Of a stretch of DNA of 64,000 bases, positions 11,723-22,610 are shown piece by piece (position 1 is the first letter of the stretch; each line of letters opens with the position of its first letter). The notes under the pieces are model-generated. The model was not told the origin of the DNA. It worked only from the letters and a program-made list of their open reading frames with translations, and did no database searches. Location of the stretch: contig CM032233.1 of assembly GCA_019009955.1 (NCBI GenBank), positions 89,944,001-90,008,000 on the forward strand, in the 5' to 3' direction. The stretch comes from Riptortus pedestris. Lineage: Eukaryota; Arthropoda; Insecta; Hemiptera; Alydidae. Position numbers and translations under genes: made by a program.

Positions 11723-12199
11723 CTTTTTTTTTATTATTAATGCAAATTGTGTCTTATATTACAAGCCTGGCTCTTGTTGTTTGGAGAATTAGAGATATCA
11801 TCTTTGAATTTCAACTATTTAATATCCTAGCAGCCGCAAATGTATTTGTCTGTTATATGACCGTTTTTTAGCTTGATACTTATAAGTTTCATGTAAAAAT
11901 AGTGGGGTGGGGGAGGTTGTACGCATAAATAAATAATTCATCCATCATGAAATTAGTACAAGAACTAGAGCTACTTAATATTCTGCATATTAATGTTCAC
12001 AGAAATGGACACGGCATCGTTTGTATACTGCATGGCCTTTCTCTTCGTCACGCGTGTTGGCTCTACCCTTATCAAAAGGCCTTACACCGACATTAAACAA
12101 TGGGCTCATACCATTTTTGCACTTGTGGATCGATATTACTTACTACTAGTCCTCTTCTTTTCTTTTTTCTTTTAAATATAAAAGTGTTTCTTTGATCTA

Positions 12200-12475
12200 T
12201 AGCCATACTCTCATATTTAACCTCATTCAACAGTAAAGATCATATTCGGCAATGGCTCAAACGGAGCAGGATTTGAGGGGGGTGGGGGCTCAAGAATTCG
12301 AAATACCACAATTATCATGAGTCAGGTCGAAACATGTTTTAGCACCTCCGGCTAAAGGAGGGGGGGGGGTTAGAAAATTCAAAATATCTCCGTTATTATG
12401 ATGATCGAAAAAATTGTAAATGTTCTTTTGCACACACCTTTCCTCTATTTCGAAAATTAACTGAGATATTTGAAT
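12200..12475 (+). mobile_element. Family H interior, right-truncated
   Basis: It contains aacagtaaagatcatattc, a G-rich tract, a second G run near 12360 and aaaatatctccgttattat. It ends after the agatatttgaatttt block, where the next left end begins, the same junction type as at 10868. Confidence 0.7.
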
Positions 12476-13059
12476 TTTTAGCAGATTTCCCTTAAGGTCT
12501 ATCAACTATTGAGGTTGTACGATTTTCGAAAAATGTCCTCAAGTGTCCATCGATCCTGCCTAGGAGATGATGAAAATGAGGTCTGTGGAAATTATATATA
12601 TATATGTGTGTGTGTTTCTAAATCTTTCTGTTAACACTCTAACGATCTCCATTTTTGTTTGACGTTACAAAACTCGACATTTAAAGGTCTTATGTAAAAA
12701 TAAAGACCAAGTTCGTTAATGGCAGGTAATCATTTCATTCAACACGAATGTTCATCGTCGTTAATAGCTGAAGTCAGTACAGGAATGGGGGGATTAAGGA
12801 GGGAGGGTTCGAAAATTCATAATATCTCCGTTATTATGAATTGTATTGAATCATGTAATAAAACTAATCTTGTTAAACTATTGATGCCCTAAAGTTTTTG
12901 GTCTGGGCAGTTTTTTTGTATCTCAAATATTAAACGAGTTATTGTCATTTCTTGTTTTCAACCTTGAATATACCCCCACTTCTACTTATCGGATTTTAAC
13001 TTAGAAAAGTTATATATATGGGAAATCTGCTTAGTTTACGTAGCCCCTGCATGACGGAC
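12476..13059 (+). mobile_element. Complete family H element, about 584 bp
   Basis: The left end is ttttagcagatttcccttaa. Its mirrored half is damaged. A short TA/TG tract lies at about 12592-12616, then the ttaacactctaacg block. Internally a module 1 start is fused at about 12723 to module 2. The right end is gggaaatctgc, a hairpin with mismatches (acgtagcccctgcat) and gacggac ending at 13059. Confidence 0.8.
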
Positions 13060-13072
13060 TTTTTAATTTTCA

Positions 13073-13530
13073 GCCTCCAGACCCGGCATTAGTTATCTCA
13101 CGATAACAAGAAGCCAATATATCATGAAACGTGGTATATCAATCTTAAATACCAAATATTGTATCTAATCCTTACTGAGACCAATTAAAGTATTACAGGA
13201 CAAAAGAAAGGATCTTTAGGTCTCAAACAGCTATATTTATTCTCCTTATTTTAGAATCGCAGACGTTTTGCCCTCCTGGGCATTAACAATGCTTATAAAA
13301 TTATTCTACTCAAATCATTTTTATACTCACTAATGAGTCCACATAATAAAAATCTCCAATAATTTAATTTAGCCTTCCCAAGGGGTAATTTGTCAATATC
13401 TAATAATCTGATAATATCTATCTGCCTCCAGACCCGGCATTAGTCATCTCACGTTAACAAGAATCCAATATATCATGAAACGTCATATGACAATCTTAAA
13501 TACCAAATATTGTTTTCATGGGACTTTTAT
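13073..13530 (+). repeat. About 90-bp direct repeats around a 265-bp insert
   Basis: The segment cctccagacccggcattagt is at 13075 and again at 13427, each continuing into a catgaaacg and cttaaataccaaatattgt block typical of family H. The insert (about 13161-13425) is unrelated to family H. On its minus strand it contains ggagggcaaaacgt, which resembles the hairpin-plus-GAAAC words seen in the foldback elements of this window, but without a clear core. Confidence 0.7.
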
Positions 13531-13559
13531 TATTCGTCGTTAGACGTCATCAATTTGAA

Positions 13560-13920
13560 TTTTACATTGTTCGATCTGCACCATACTCAACATTTAAAAA
13601 AGTCCATTCAACACTAAAGATCATATTCGTTAATATTTGAAATCGGAGGATGTGTTTAGAGGGGGAGATTTCGAGAATTCAAAATATCTCCGTTATTATG
13701 AGTTGAATTGAAAAATGTTACAGAACCAATGCTGCGAAGCTACCGATGCTCTATAATTATTTTTATAGCTCGTAACTGAAATATTGATTGATTTGAGTAA
13801 TTCGCACATTCCTATGATCGATCTTCAGTAAACCACCACTTCAACTCAACGGAAAATTATTTCGATGAGATCAGTAGTGTGTCCTATCATCAATTTATGC
13901 GTCCTCTGCGTGACATTCAT
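13560..13920 (+). mobile_element. Family H module 2 with a decayed right end
   Basis: It has ttcaacactaaagatcatat, a G-rich tract, aaaatatctccgttattat and a cttcagtaaacc block. It ends near cctctgcgtgacattc, a degenerate form of the right-end hairpin. Confidence 0.65.
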
Positions 13921-14368
13921 TTAGATATTAAATTCGAAACTACTATCGGTGTTAGATCCTTAACACAAAGATTGCATCTTTGTGGATCTGCTCATACCAT
14001 CCCAGTATGATTCTGTTCGGCGGTTTCCCGTGGTGGTGAGTTGCACAAGGACATCCACATTACACGGTCATTAATGCGGTCTTGTTTCCCATAACAAATT
14101 TCCTGAACTTGAAGTCAAGTATTATGGATTCTTATTAAGGAATCATGCGGTGGATCCATGACTCACAGCACAAGTCAAACTTGGAGAATATGCCATTAAG
14201 GTTTATAACAGGGAAATAATGGCTGTACGCACGCAACATAAAGACCTTAAGACAACTATGGGTAATGGGAGGGCACACGTTCCTTCAGCATAGCATTTAT
14301 ATATCTCTATAACCTATAATGACGTAATTATTTCCATATTACCTTTTATTCTGTGATTATCGACAACC

Positions 14369-14371
<3 letters not shown>

Positions 14372-14423
<52 letters not shown>
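14372..14423. repeat. (TA)n microsatellite, left of a foldback element
   Basis: About 26 uninterrupted TA units. With the matching array at 14748-14793 it brackets the foldback element, as if one tract had been split by an insertion. Confidence 0.9.
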
Positions 14424-14426
<3 letters not shown>

Positions 14427-14745
14427 GTGATGATTTTTTCGACCAGGCTTTAGGTGTTATTGTTTCTTGGAGCTTTGGTCAATGCTGGTGAAAAAAGTTT
14501 AGTTTATGCCAATATTTCGAGAATATTTATTTTCTCTTCTCCAGGACTGTAAAAATGCAGGTACTACTTAATAGTTTATCATCATATGTAACACTCTAGT
14601 TTAATAACAATGTGCAAAATATATTACGTCTTACCTGTATCTTTACAGTCCTGAAGAAGAGAAAATAAATATTCTCGAAATATTGGCATAAACTAAAATT
14701 TTTTTTCACCAACATTGACCAAAACTCCAAGAAACAATAACAACA

Positions 14746-14747
<2 letters not shown>
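14424..14747 (+). mobile_element. Foldback element, family B copy 1, with hammerhead-like motif
   Basis: The right arm (about 14625-14747) is the reverse complement of 14453-14575 apart from scattered differences, around a centre of about 50 bases. A short asymmetric extension with tcgaccagg precedes the left arm. Each arm carries a conserved hairpin word; the right-arm copy fits a hammerhead-ribozyme-like fold (separate entry). There is no coding capacity. Terminal repeats plus a hammerhead motif and insertion into (TA)n suggest a non-autonomous Penelope-like element; a DNA-type foldback MITE is the alternative. Confidence 0.8.
14648..14687 (+). ncRNA. Hammerhead-ribozyme-like motif in family B copy 1
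   Basis: In order: GTC (14648-14650), CTGAAGA (14651-14657), one extra A, GAGAA, an 8-base loop, TTCTC, GAAA (14677-14680), TATT, then GGC (14685-14687). GTC/GGC would close stem I and ATAT a minimal stem III. The core fits CUGANGA and GAAA, but one extra base sits between A9 and stem II, so activity is uncertain. Confidence 0.45.

Positions 14748-14825
<78 letters not shown>
14748..14825. repeat. (TA)n followed by (TG)n
   Basis: TA repeats to 14793 and TG repeats to about 14825. It forms the right-hand border of foldback family B copy 1. Confidence 0.9.
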
Positions 14826-14829
<4 letters not shown>

Positions 14830-14924
14830 GGATTTAAAATTTGACTTGACAAGAAATTTTATTATTTTTGAAAGATACACTTAATTAAAAGACTCGATTT
14901 TAAGTAAAATAGGGTAAGTAATAA

Positions 14925-14972
14925 GCTATGGTATATACAAAGTGTTTTAATGTTAACAGGATGAATGTAAGG

Positions 14973-15012
<40 letters not shown>

Positions 15013-15058
15013 TTACATTCATCCTGTTAACATTAAAACACTTTGTATATACCACAGC
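14925..15058. repeat. TA-centred palindrome 1
   Basis: A left arm of about 46 bases (14925-14971) and right arm (15011-15058) are reverse complements with one visible mismatch, and (TA)n fills the centre (about 14974-15010). The arms contain gtatatacaaagtg and gttaacaggatgaatg. No coding or known element signal is present. Confidence 0.92.
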
Positions 15059-15060
15059 GT

Positions 15061-15107
15061 ATTGGTACAATCCAAATTCTAAAAATGATTTAGAATAAAT
15101 TAATTTG

Positions 15108-15154
<47 letters not shown>

Positions 15155-15204
15155 AATCAAATTAATTTATTCTAAATCTTTTTTAGAATTCGGATTGTAC
15201 CAAT
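15061..15204. repeat. TA-centred palindrome 2
   Basis: Arms of 54 bases (15061-15114 and 15151-15204) match at 52 positions in inverted orientation, around a (TA)n centre. It begins two bases after palindrome 1 ends. Both share the arm-(TA)n-arm design but have different arm sequences. Confidence 0.92.
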
Positions 15205-15331
15205 TGAAAAGGAACAAAACCTCTAAAAGCGTTAAGGATTTGTGAAAATAAACATGTTTTAAACAAAATAACTTTTTAAATGAGGTGTTTGACAAAGAAG
15301 ACTCACAAATAAAGAAATATATATATATAAC

Positions 15332-17303
<1,972 letters not shown>

Positions 17304-17498
17304 GTTCTTCATAATTTAATGGCAAGGGTCACCAATGACCTCCCCAGTGAGGCAGGGATTGTGCATTGAACCTAAAAGGGAACGAGCACTTCAGAAGAGG
17401 TGGTATTTAAGCCACGAAACATGTAGGGCAATATGAATTAAGCTTACGTGGAAATAATGTTTTTTATTGGTGACCCTTGCCATTAAACTATGAAGAAC
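17304..17498 (+). mobile_element. Small foldback element, family C copy 1
   Basis: Terminal inverted repeats of about 35 bases begin GTTCTTCATA at 17304 and end TATGAAGAAC at 17498, with atggcaagggtcacc and its complement inside. The interior carries agaagaggtgg, a short loop, then gccacgaaacatgtagggc (about 17395-17430), the same hammerhead-like word as in the larger copy at 62886-63470, here with a damaged CTGA. It has no coding capacity. Confidence 0.8.
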
Positions 17499-19477
17499 AT
17501 ATAAAAATATTGAGCCCAGAATAGAAAGAATTTCATAAAACATAAATTATAGATCACTTAAAAAAAGAAGAAAAAAATAATAAAAGTTTTATGAATCTTA
17601 TACATTTTTATTTTCACCCTTTCTAATCACCCTTATATGATTTCGATCAAAAGGGGCGGTGCATTACTAGACCTCACAGCTGCCCAAAGTATAAAATTTC
17701 TAAGCCGTTTTTAAGTAAAGCGAGATCTGAACCTGGTTATAGACGGTCGCCCCTAAACTTGTCAATATCAGAATCACTAAGGGAGAAAACAGATAATTCC
17801 GTTGAGTTAGAAATCAGAATTTATTTTGTTATCTGAATTTATTTAAATCTTAAATTTATAGCGATTAAAATACCTTTTAAGCGGCCATTGTATTCCATCC
17901 ATTAATATTATAAAACTACAACACTACAAGAACCTCCATCTGTAAATAAAATTTATTTTAATCAGAATTAACGATGTACACACATTTTAAAATCCCATCC
18001 TTTCTCTAAAAATTTTGTTGTTTCTTCCAACGTGTTTTCCCCTGTTTTAACAGAGATGTTTTAAACATCTCATAAGCTGTCACATATTTCTTTTAAATAA
18101 ATTGATTAACATGGCTATTGATCATAACTTCCTCTATTTTTTTTAATATTTTTTTTCTTCATATTATTAGAATGTTTACGACTTTCATTGTAAAACAATA
18201 ATTTTAATTTTTTTTAAAAAAAAAAAAACGTATTAACGGAATTTTATTTCTTACAATGACCAAAGGAATATTGCCAGGAATTTATATAATTCACGTAGAG
18301 GTTCAATTGTCAGCAGTAGCTCTTTGAAGAATATATATATTTCACGGACACGCCAAATGATTATTTTTCTGAGGGAGGGAATAGTATCAAAGGGCTATTC
18401 AAGAAAGTTCCTAGATTCTAGCCTGAATAGAAGATTTCTTTCCAAGAAGGAGAAAGGAAACGTGCTAGAAAAAAAAAATTATTGAAGAGAAATTCCATTT
18501 AGTTCGGCTATTCAGAATAAGTACTGTGTCATTTTTTAAGAAAACTTCCAGCGGAGGGTTTCACTTTCATGCGCATTGGGAGAATTTCACCAGGCTGACG
18601 AAAAGAGGGAAAATACTTTGACTAAATAATATTGCGTGCCTTCAAATGTTTTATTATAAATTGAGACTATTAGAGTGGGGACGTATGTTTCCTTTTAGTT
18701 AAGAATGTACTTTTCTTTGAAATAAACGGGTATTAAATGTATTGTAACATTTTGAATTTTTATCCTTTCACCTCAGCAGTTAAATAATTTTAATAGTATT
18801 TCACAAAAAGCAATTATATTCCTGGCAAACATATTCTGCACAATATCATTATGAGAGGGGTTTGATTTTGACTTAGAAGAGCCATTAAATAAATAATTAA
18901 TATTCATTATACAATTAAAATATGTCCTAAATATACCTTAATCCACGGATCATCCCTTATTCTAGTCCGGCATTTCTCACAGTTTTGACAATAATATCTG
19001 CCGCTGGAATAGTTTTTAATTTAATAAGTATGTCATCCATATAAGAAATAATTTATTAATATAGAGAGTATATCTAGATATACATTTTTTTTATACTCCC
19101 CTTGAAGGACATTCGATCTAAAGTTGTATGCGTTACTCATCGCTTAAAGAGAAGAAATTGTGAAACACTACACATGCATTCGAGTCCTTCACGCAGGAAC
19201 TATAAACCGAGAAATTGAGCAGATTTTCTTGTGTAAAACAAATTCAAGCAATGATATCATCATATGATTCACTTATGAATGGCCAGTTGCAAATTGAAAT
19301 ACAGTTCCAGAAGACTGCCACAACTAACTTTCAATTCAGTGTTTCTTCCTTAGTAAATCTGCGGTGTTTAACCTTAGCAGAATACATTTAGTAATATGTT
19401 TGCCTATGAGAAAATCAGATAAATATAATAGGGGGCTTACTTGAGGCTAATCATGTAAAAATTATAAGACCGCTTCA
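17499..19477. other. Unassigned AT-rich DNA
   Basis: Poly-T/poly-A runs lie at about 18208-18229. No supportable gene, RNA or element was seen. Confidence 0.4.
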
Positions 19478-19959
19478 AGCAAGTGATGCGTAAACTATGG
19501 AGATTTCCCACACACTGACATGCCGCGATTACCTGATATTCTCTATTTCTCCTTTAATGACAAACCAATGCAAACAGGAAAGCAAAGTTAAAAATGAGAT
19601 GTGTAGTGGAAATGTCTGTTTTGATAAAAATCGCAGGACTAGGATTGGAGTCATCTGAAGGCTGTAAACAAAAGAATACAGACAGCTTGATTAATATTCG
19701 ACTTAGACAAAAATGTGTAGAACTACGATTATAGCACGTACAATTTAAGCTCAAACGGTTTTCAATAAGTTTAGTTATGTAAAGTTTTTCGGCCCAGCTC
19801 ATAATGAAAACGCACATGACACTCCAAAACTATATACTTTTACTTCATTATTTCGATCTGGTACAATTTCGGCTATTTATGAACATAATCTTACGTTTTA
19901 CACGAAACGGTTAAATATCGAGTTTGGTATAGATCAGATAACAATTCAAGCCTCTAGAA

Positions 19960-20584
19960 CAGGGCTTCTTAAACTTTTGTAATTTACGACCCCATTTATG
20001 ATTGCGAGTTTCTTGGCGACCCCATACAAATATAAAAGAAAAATAAATTAATATTTTTTGATGATTTATTTATTAGGTAATAATATACATATACATATGA
20101 AAATATATAAGTTTAGAATTCGTTTTGAAACATACAAAAATCTAAAATTAAAAATTGCACAAAAAATTATAGAATTGTATTTATTATAGATTCAAAAATA
20201 AAAGAGGATTCTGACCGTCTTAATTCTCTTGAATATATTCAAGTAGTTGCGTGGTAAGTATTAAATTAAAGTATAAGTTAAAAATTTAATGAGATGGATG
20301 TGCCTGTTTTTTATTGCCTACATACATCCGGAAGTAGAAAATCGCCTCGTCCTTCCAAAGGAAAGATAACCTTCTCTTTGTAAAAGAAGCATCGTCGAAT
20401 CGACGAATAGGTTGTAACTGTAGATAAAACATATTCGTCGAATCGACGAATAAGTTGAAATTGTAGGTAAAGCATATTCGTCTAATCGACGAATAAGTTG
20501 TAACTGAAGATAAAACATAAATTGTATTTTTATCTCTCGCGACCCCAGAATTTTGATACGCGACCCATAGTTTAAGAAGCCCTG
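19960..20584 (+). mobile_element. Complete non-autonomous hAT element, 625 bp
   Basis: The ends are CAGGGCTTCTTAAACT at 19960 and its exact inverse finishing in CCCTG at 20584. Identical 8-base target-site duplications CTCTAGAA flank it (19952-19959 and 20585-20592); 8-bp duplications with a central TA are diagnostic of hAT. Internal subterminal blocks with gacccc on both sides resemble many animal hAT MITEs. No transposase is encoded; the 106-codon minus-strand frame here is produced by an internal tandem repeat. Confidence 0.95.
20393..20519. repeat. Three 43-bp tandem repeats with a CGTCGA palindrome inside the hAT MITE
   Basis: Units start at 20393, 20436 and 20479. Each opens with CGTCGAATCGACG (one base changed in the third), a palindrome with one central base. 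They lie about 65-190 bases from the element's right end, where hAT transposases are known to need subterminal binding repeats, so they are candidate binding sites. Confidence 0.85.
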
Positions 20585-20639
20585 CTCTAGAACATAGAAA
20601 AATCATTCATCAAGTTACAACTATCATTGAACCATTTTT

Positions 20640-21062
20640 CTGGTAGTAATGTGTAAAAAAAAAGGTAAGTAAATGTGTGAAGAAAGCATATATGTTATTT
20701 AAGCTTGAAATAAGACGTTTTGCAATATACTGGTGTATTGATAGCCTGAGAAGCATAGGAGTGGAGAGTTCAATAATTGCTAAAAACTGGAAAATACTCT
20801 TAAGTAACAAAAACTTTTCCAGTCACAGAAACAATAAGTGAAGAACATTTATTTTTGAAAAAAACATTTTTATTTGATATTTTTGGATCCAACTCATAAT
20901 AACAAAGGTAGTTTGAATTATTATCTTAACACCCTTTGTAAACCTTCAATACATATTGTCCTATTTCATTATTAATGATCTTGACATTTATTTTCACGTG
21001 AAACATTGAATTATTGAGTTTGAAAACGATCAAACCAAAAATCATACATCTGGTGCAGTAAC
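20640..21062 (-). mobile_element. Decayed family H interior, inverted
   Basis: Minus-strand family blocks include the complement of aacgatcaaaccaaaaatcat and ccaactcataataac. Divergence is high and both ends are missing. Confidence 0.6.
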
Positions 21063-21087
21063 AAAGACCTATATAAATTGTATGTAT

Positions 21088-21090
<3 letters not shown>

Positions 21091-21123
<33 letters not shown>
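21091..21123. repeat. Short (CA)n(TA)n
   Basis: A compact CA then TA tract separating two family H copies in opposite orientation, consistent with the element's central microsatellite. Confidence 0.85.
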
Positions 21124-21962
21124 TCCATAACTCCATATTTAAACGTTTTATCTAAAACCAAAAGTCATGCTCTTTATTAGTTGAATTTGGTCAAGATGGA
21201 GTGGTGCCTCAGACAAGGGGTAAAGTAAACACTAAATATCTTCCATACTATGAGTTGGATCAAAGAATACGATATAACCAACTCTGATAAGCATTTAACG
21301 TTCTAAAACTGTTGTTTAATGTCTTGTTATATTTTTTTGTATTGTTTCAGCCTCCAGTAAACCCATACTGCTACTCATTTTACATTAACAATAAGTCAAT
21401 ACATATGAAACGTCTTATTCCGATCATAAATACCATATGTTGTTTTCGCTGAATTTTACAATATGTGTAACATGGCTGAATATTCTATTTAGTCATAAAT
21501 GTACGTACTTGAAACCATAATTTTTTTTTGATCGATAATATACTCGATATTTAACCAATTCGTGTAAAGCAAAAGACAAAGTGCACTGATATGTGCAATC
21601 AGACCAAAAGGACTTCGGGATCACAGAGAAAGTAAAATAAAAAATCCTGAGCAGCTTCATTATTATACGTAGGTCGGTTTAAATTTTTTTTTATAAAAAA
21701 AGTAATGTACTTCAATTATTGTTCTACGCATTCTTCTACAATTTTATAGAATTTATTTGTATCTATGTTGTTCTCGATCCCAGTTTAGTCGTGTGATTTT
21801 CACTTAGAGTGACTCAGCATTCAAACACCTCATGTCCAACTTGAATACTGTATATTATACCTTCTTAATAGGCAAGGAATAGAAAGCAGGGAACCATTAT
21901 TCTCTCATTCCTGTACAACGGAAATCTGCTTTGTTAACGCGTCCCCTGCTTGATATCTTCCG
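21124..21962 (+). mobile_element. Family H modules and decayed right end
   Basis: 21124-21455 holds atatttaaacgttttat, a gagttggatc block and cagcctccagtaaaccc. 21515-21900 holds another module, with gatcgataatatactcgat and cattattatacg. The right end at about 21919-21962 is ggaaatctgctttg followed by a partly intact hairpin. Neither module is in the order seen in the youngest copies, suggesting rearrangement or nested copies. Confidence 0.65.
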
Positions 21963-22191
21963 CACTTTTTGGCTCCCATTCAAAATTTACTTCAAAATAG
22001 GCTAATATTCACTTCCCAGTACAGCTGGTCCCAGCGGGTAGTTAGACCATCACCCAACTAATCGGACTCATAGACTAATACATACTTGTAAAAAAGGGCT
22101 TAGTACTATTATTTTGAGGGAGGTTTCTTCATAGAAAACTGGGCAAAAATTCACATCGGGGGAAATTTCAACTGATGTGAAGTTTGTAATT

Positions 22192-22195
<4 letters not shown>

Positions 22196-22249
<54 letters not shown>
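22196..22249. repeat. (TA)n microsatellite at a LINE 3' border
   Basis: About 27 TA units, immediately next to the 3' side of the minus-strand LINE fragment that follows. Confidence 0.95.
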
Positions 22250-22251
<2 letters not shown>

Positions 22252-22254
22252 ATG

Positions 22255-22610
22255 TGCGTTAACGGGAATTAAAAATTTGAGCACAATTCTCGAGGAGTAC
22301 CCATTGCTGTGGTTCTTTTATAATTTCTATTGGCAGCCTTAAATTATTGGTGACTATTATTATTGTTTTTGGCACAAGTCCATTTCTACTTATGATAATA
22401 ACCTTAACTGTGGGCGCCTTCAGCTTGTATACTTCTTTTAGCACAAAAGCTAGTTTTTGAGATTTTTCTTAACTTTTCGGCATAGGTTTTTCTAATATTC
22501 TCATTATTGGGAGCTGCAATGTCAATAACATTGTCAGCCATATTCATCTTATCAATAATGAGAATATTCGGTTTGTTGTGGTCAGTTATCATAGCTTCTT
22601 TATTCACATA
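22255..22610 (-). pseudogene. LINE fragment with restriction-like endonuclease domain (R4/Dong-like)
   Basis: Two overlapping minus-strand frames (22404-22607 and 22259-22444) together carry the C-terminal part of a retrotransposon whose endonuclease is restriction-enzyme-like rather than APE-like. The first has HNKPNILIIDK and VIDIAAPN, matching the PD-(D/E)xK-type pattern KPD(I/V)...D...(I/V)D(V/I)A(V)P of this family, then EKLRKISK. The second has VYKLKAPTVKVIIIS, GLVPKT and a C-terminal QQWVLLENC block. They are in different frames, so at least one frameshift lies near 22404-22444, and stops occur upstream. The fragment ends at (TA)n, consistent with clades such as R4/Dong that prefer TA-rich repeat targets. 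It is a dead copy. Confidence 0.75.

Larger units (their letters stand above)
19478..20630 (-). mobile_element. Decayed family H copy split by a hAT MITE
   Basis: On the minus strand the right-end remnant (gggaaatct, then tagtttacgcatc) is at about 19480-19512, followed by module blocks to 19950. The sequence resumes at about 20593 after the hAT element. The family position that normally reads ccgctagagcg is where the hAT duplicated CTCTAGAA. This fixes the order of events: family H first, hAT later. Confidence 0.7.

Noticed and set aside
20286..20606. 106-codon minus-strand frame with repeated FVDST-like units
   Set aside because: It is generated by the 43-bp tandem repeats of the hAT MITE and crosses its right end and target duplication.
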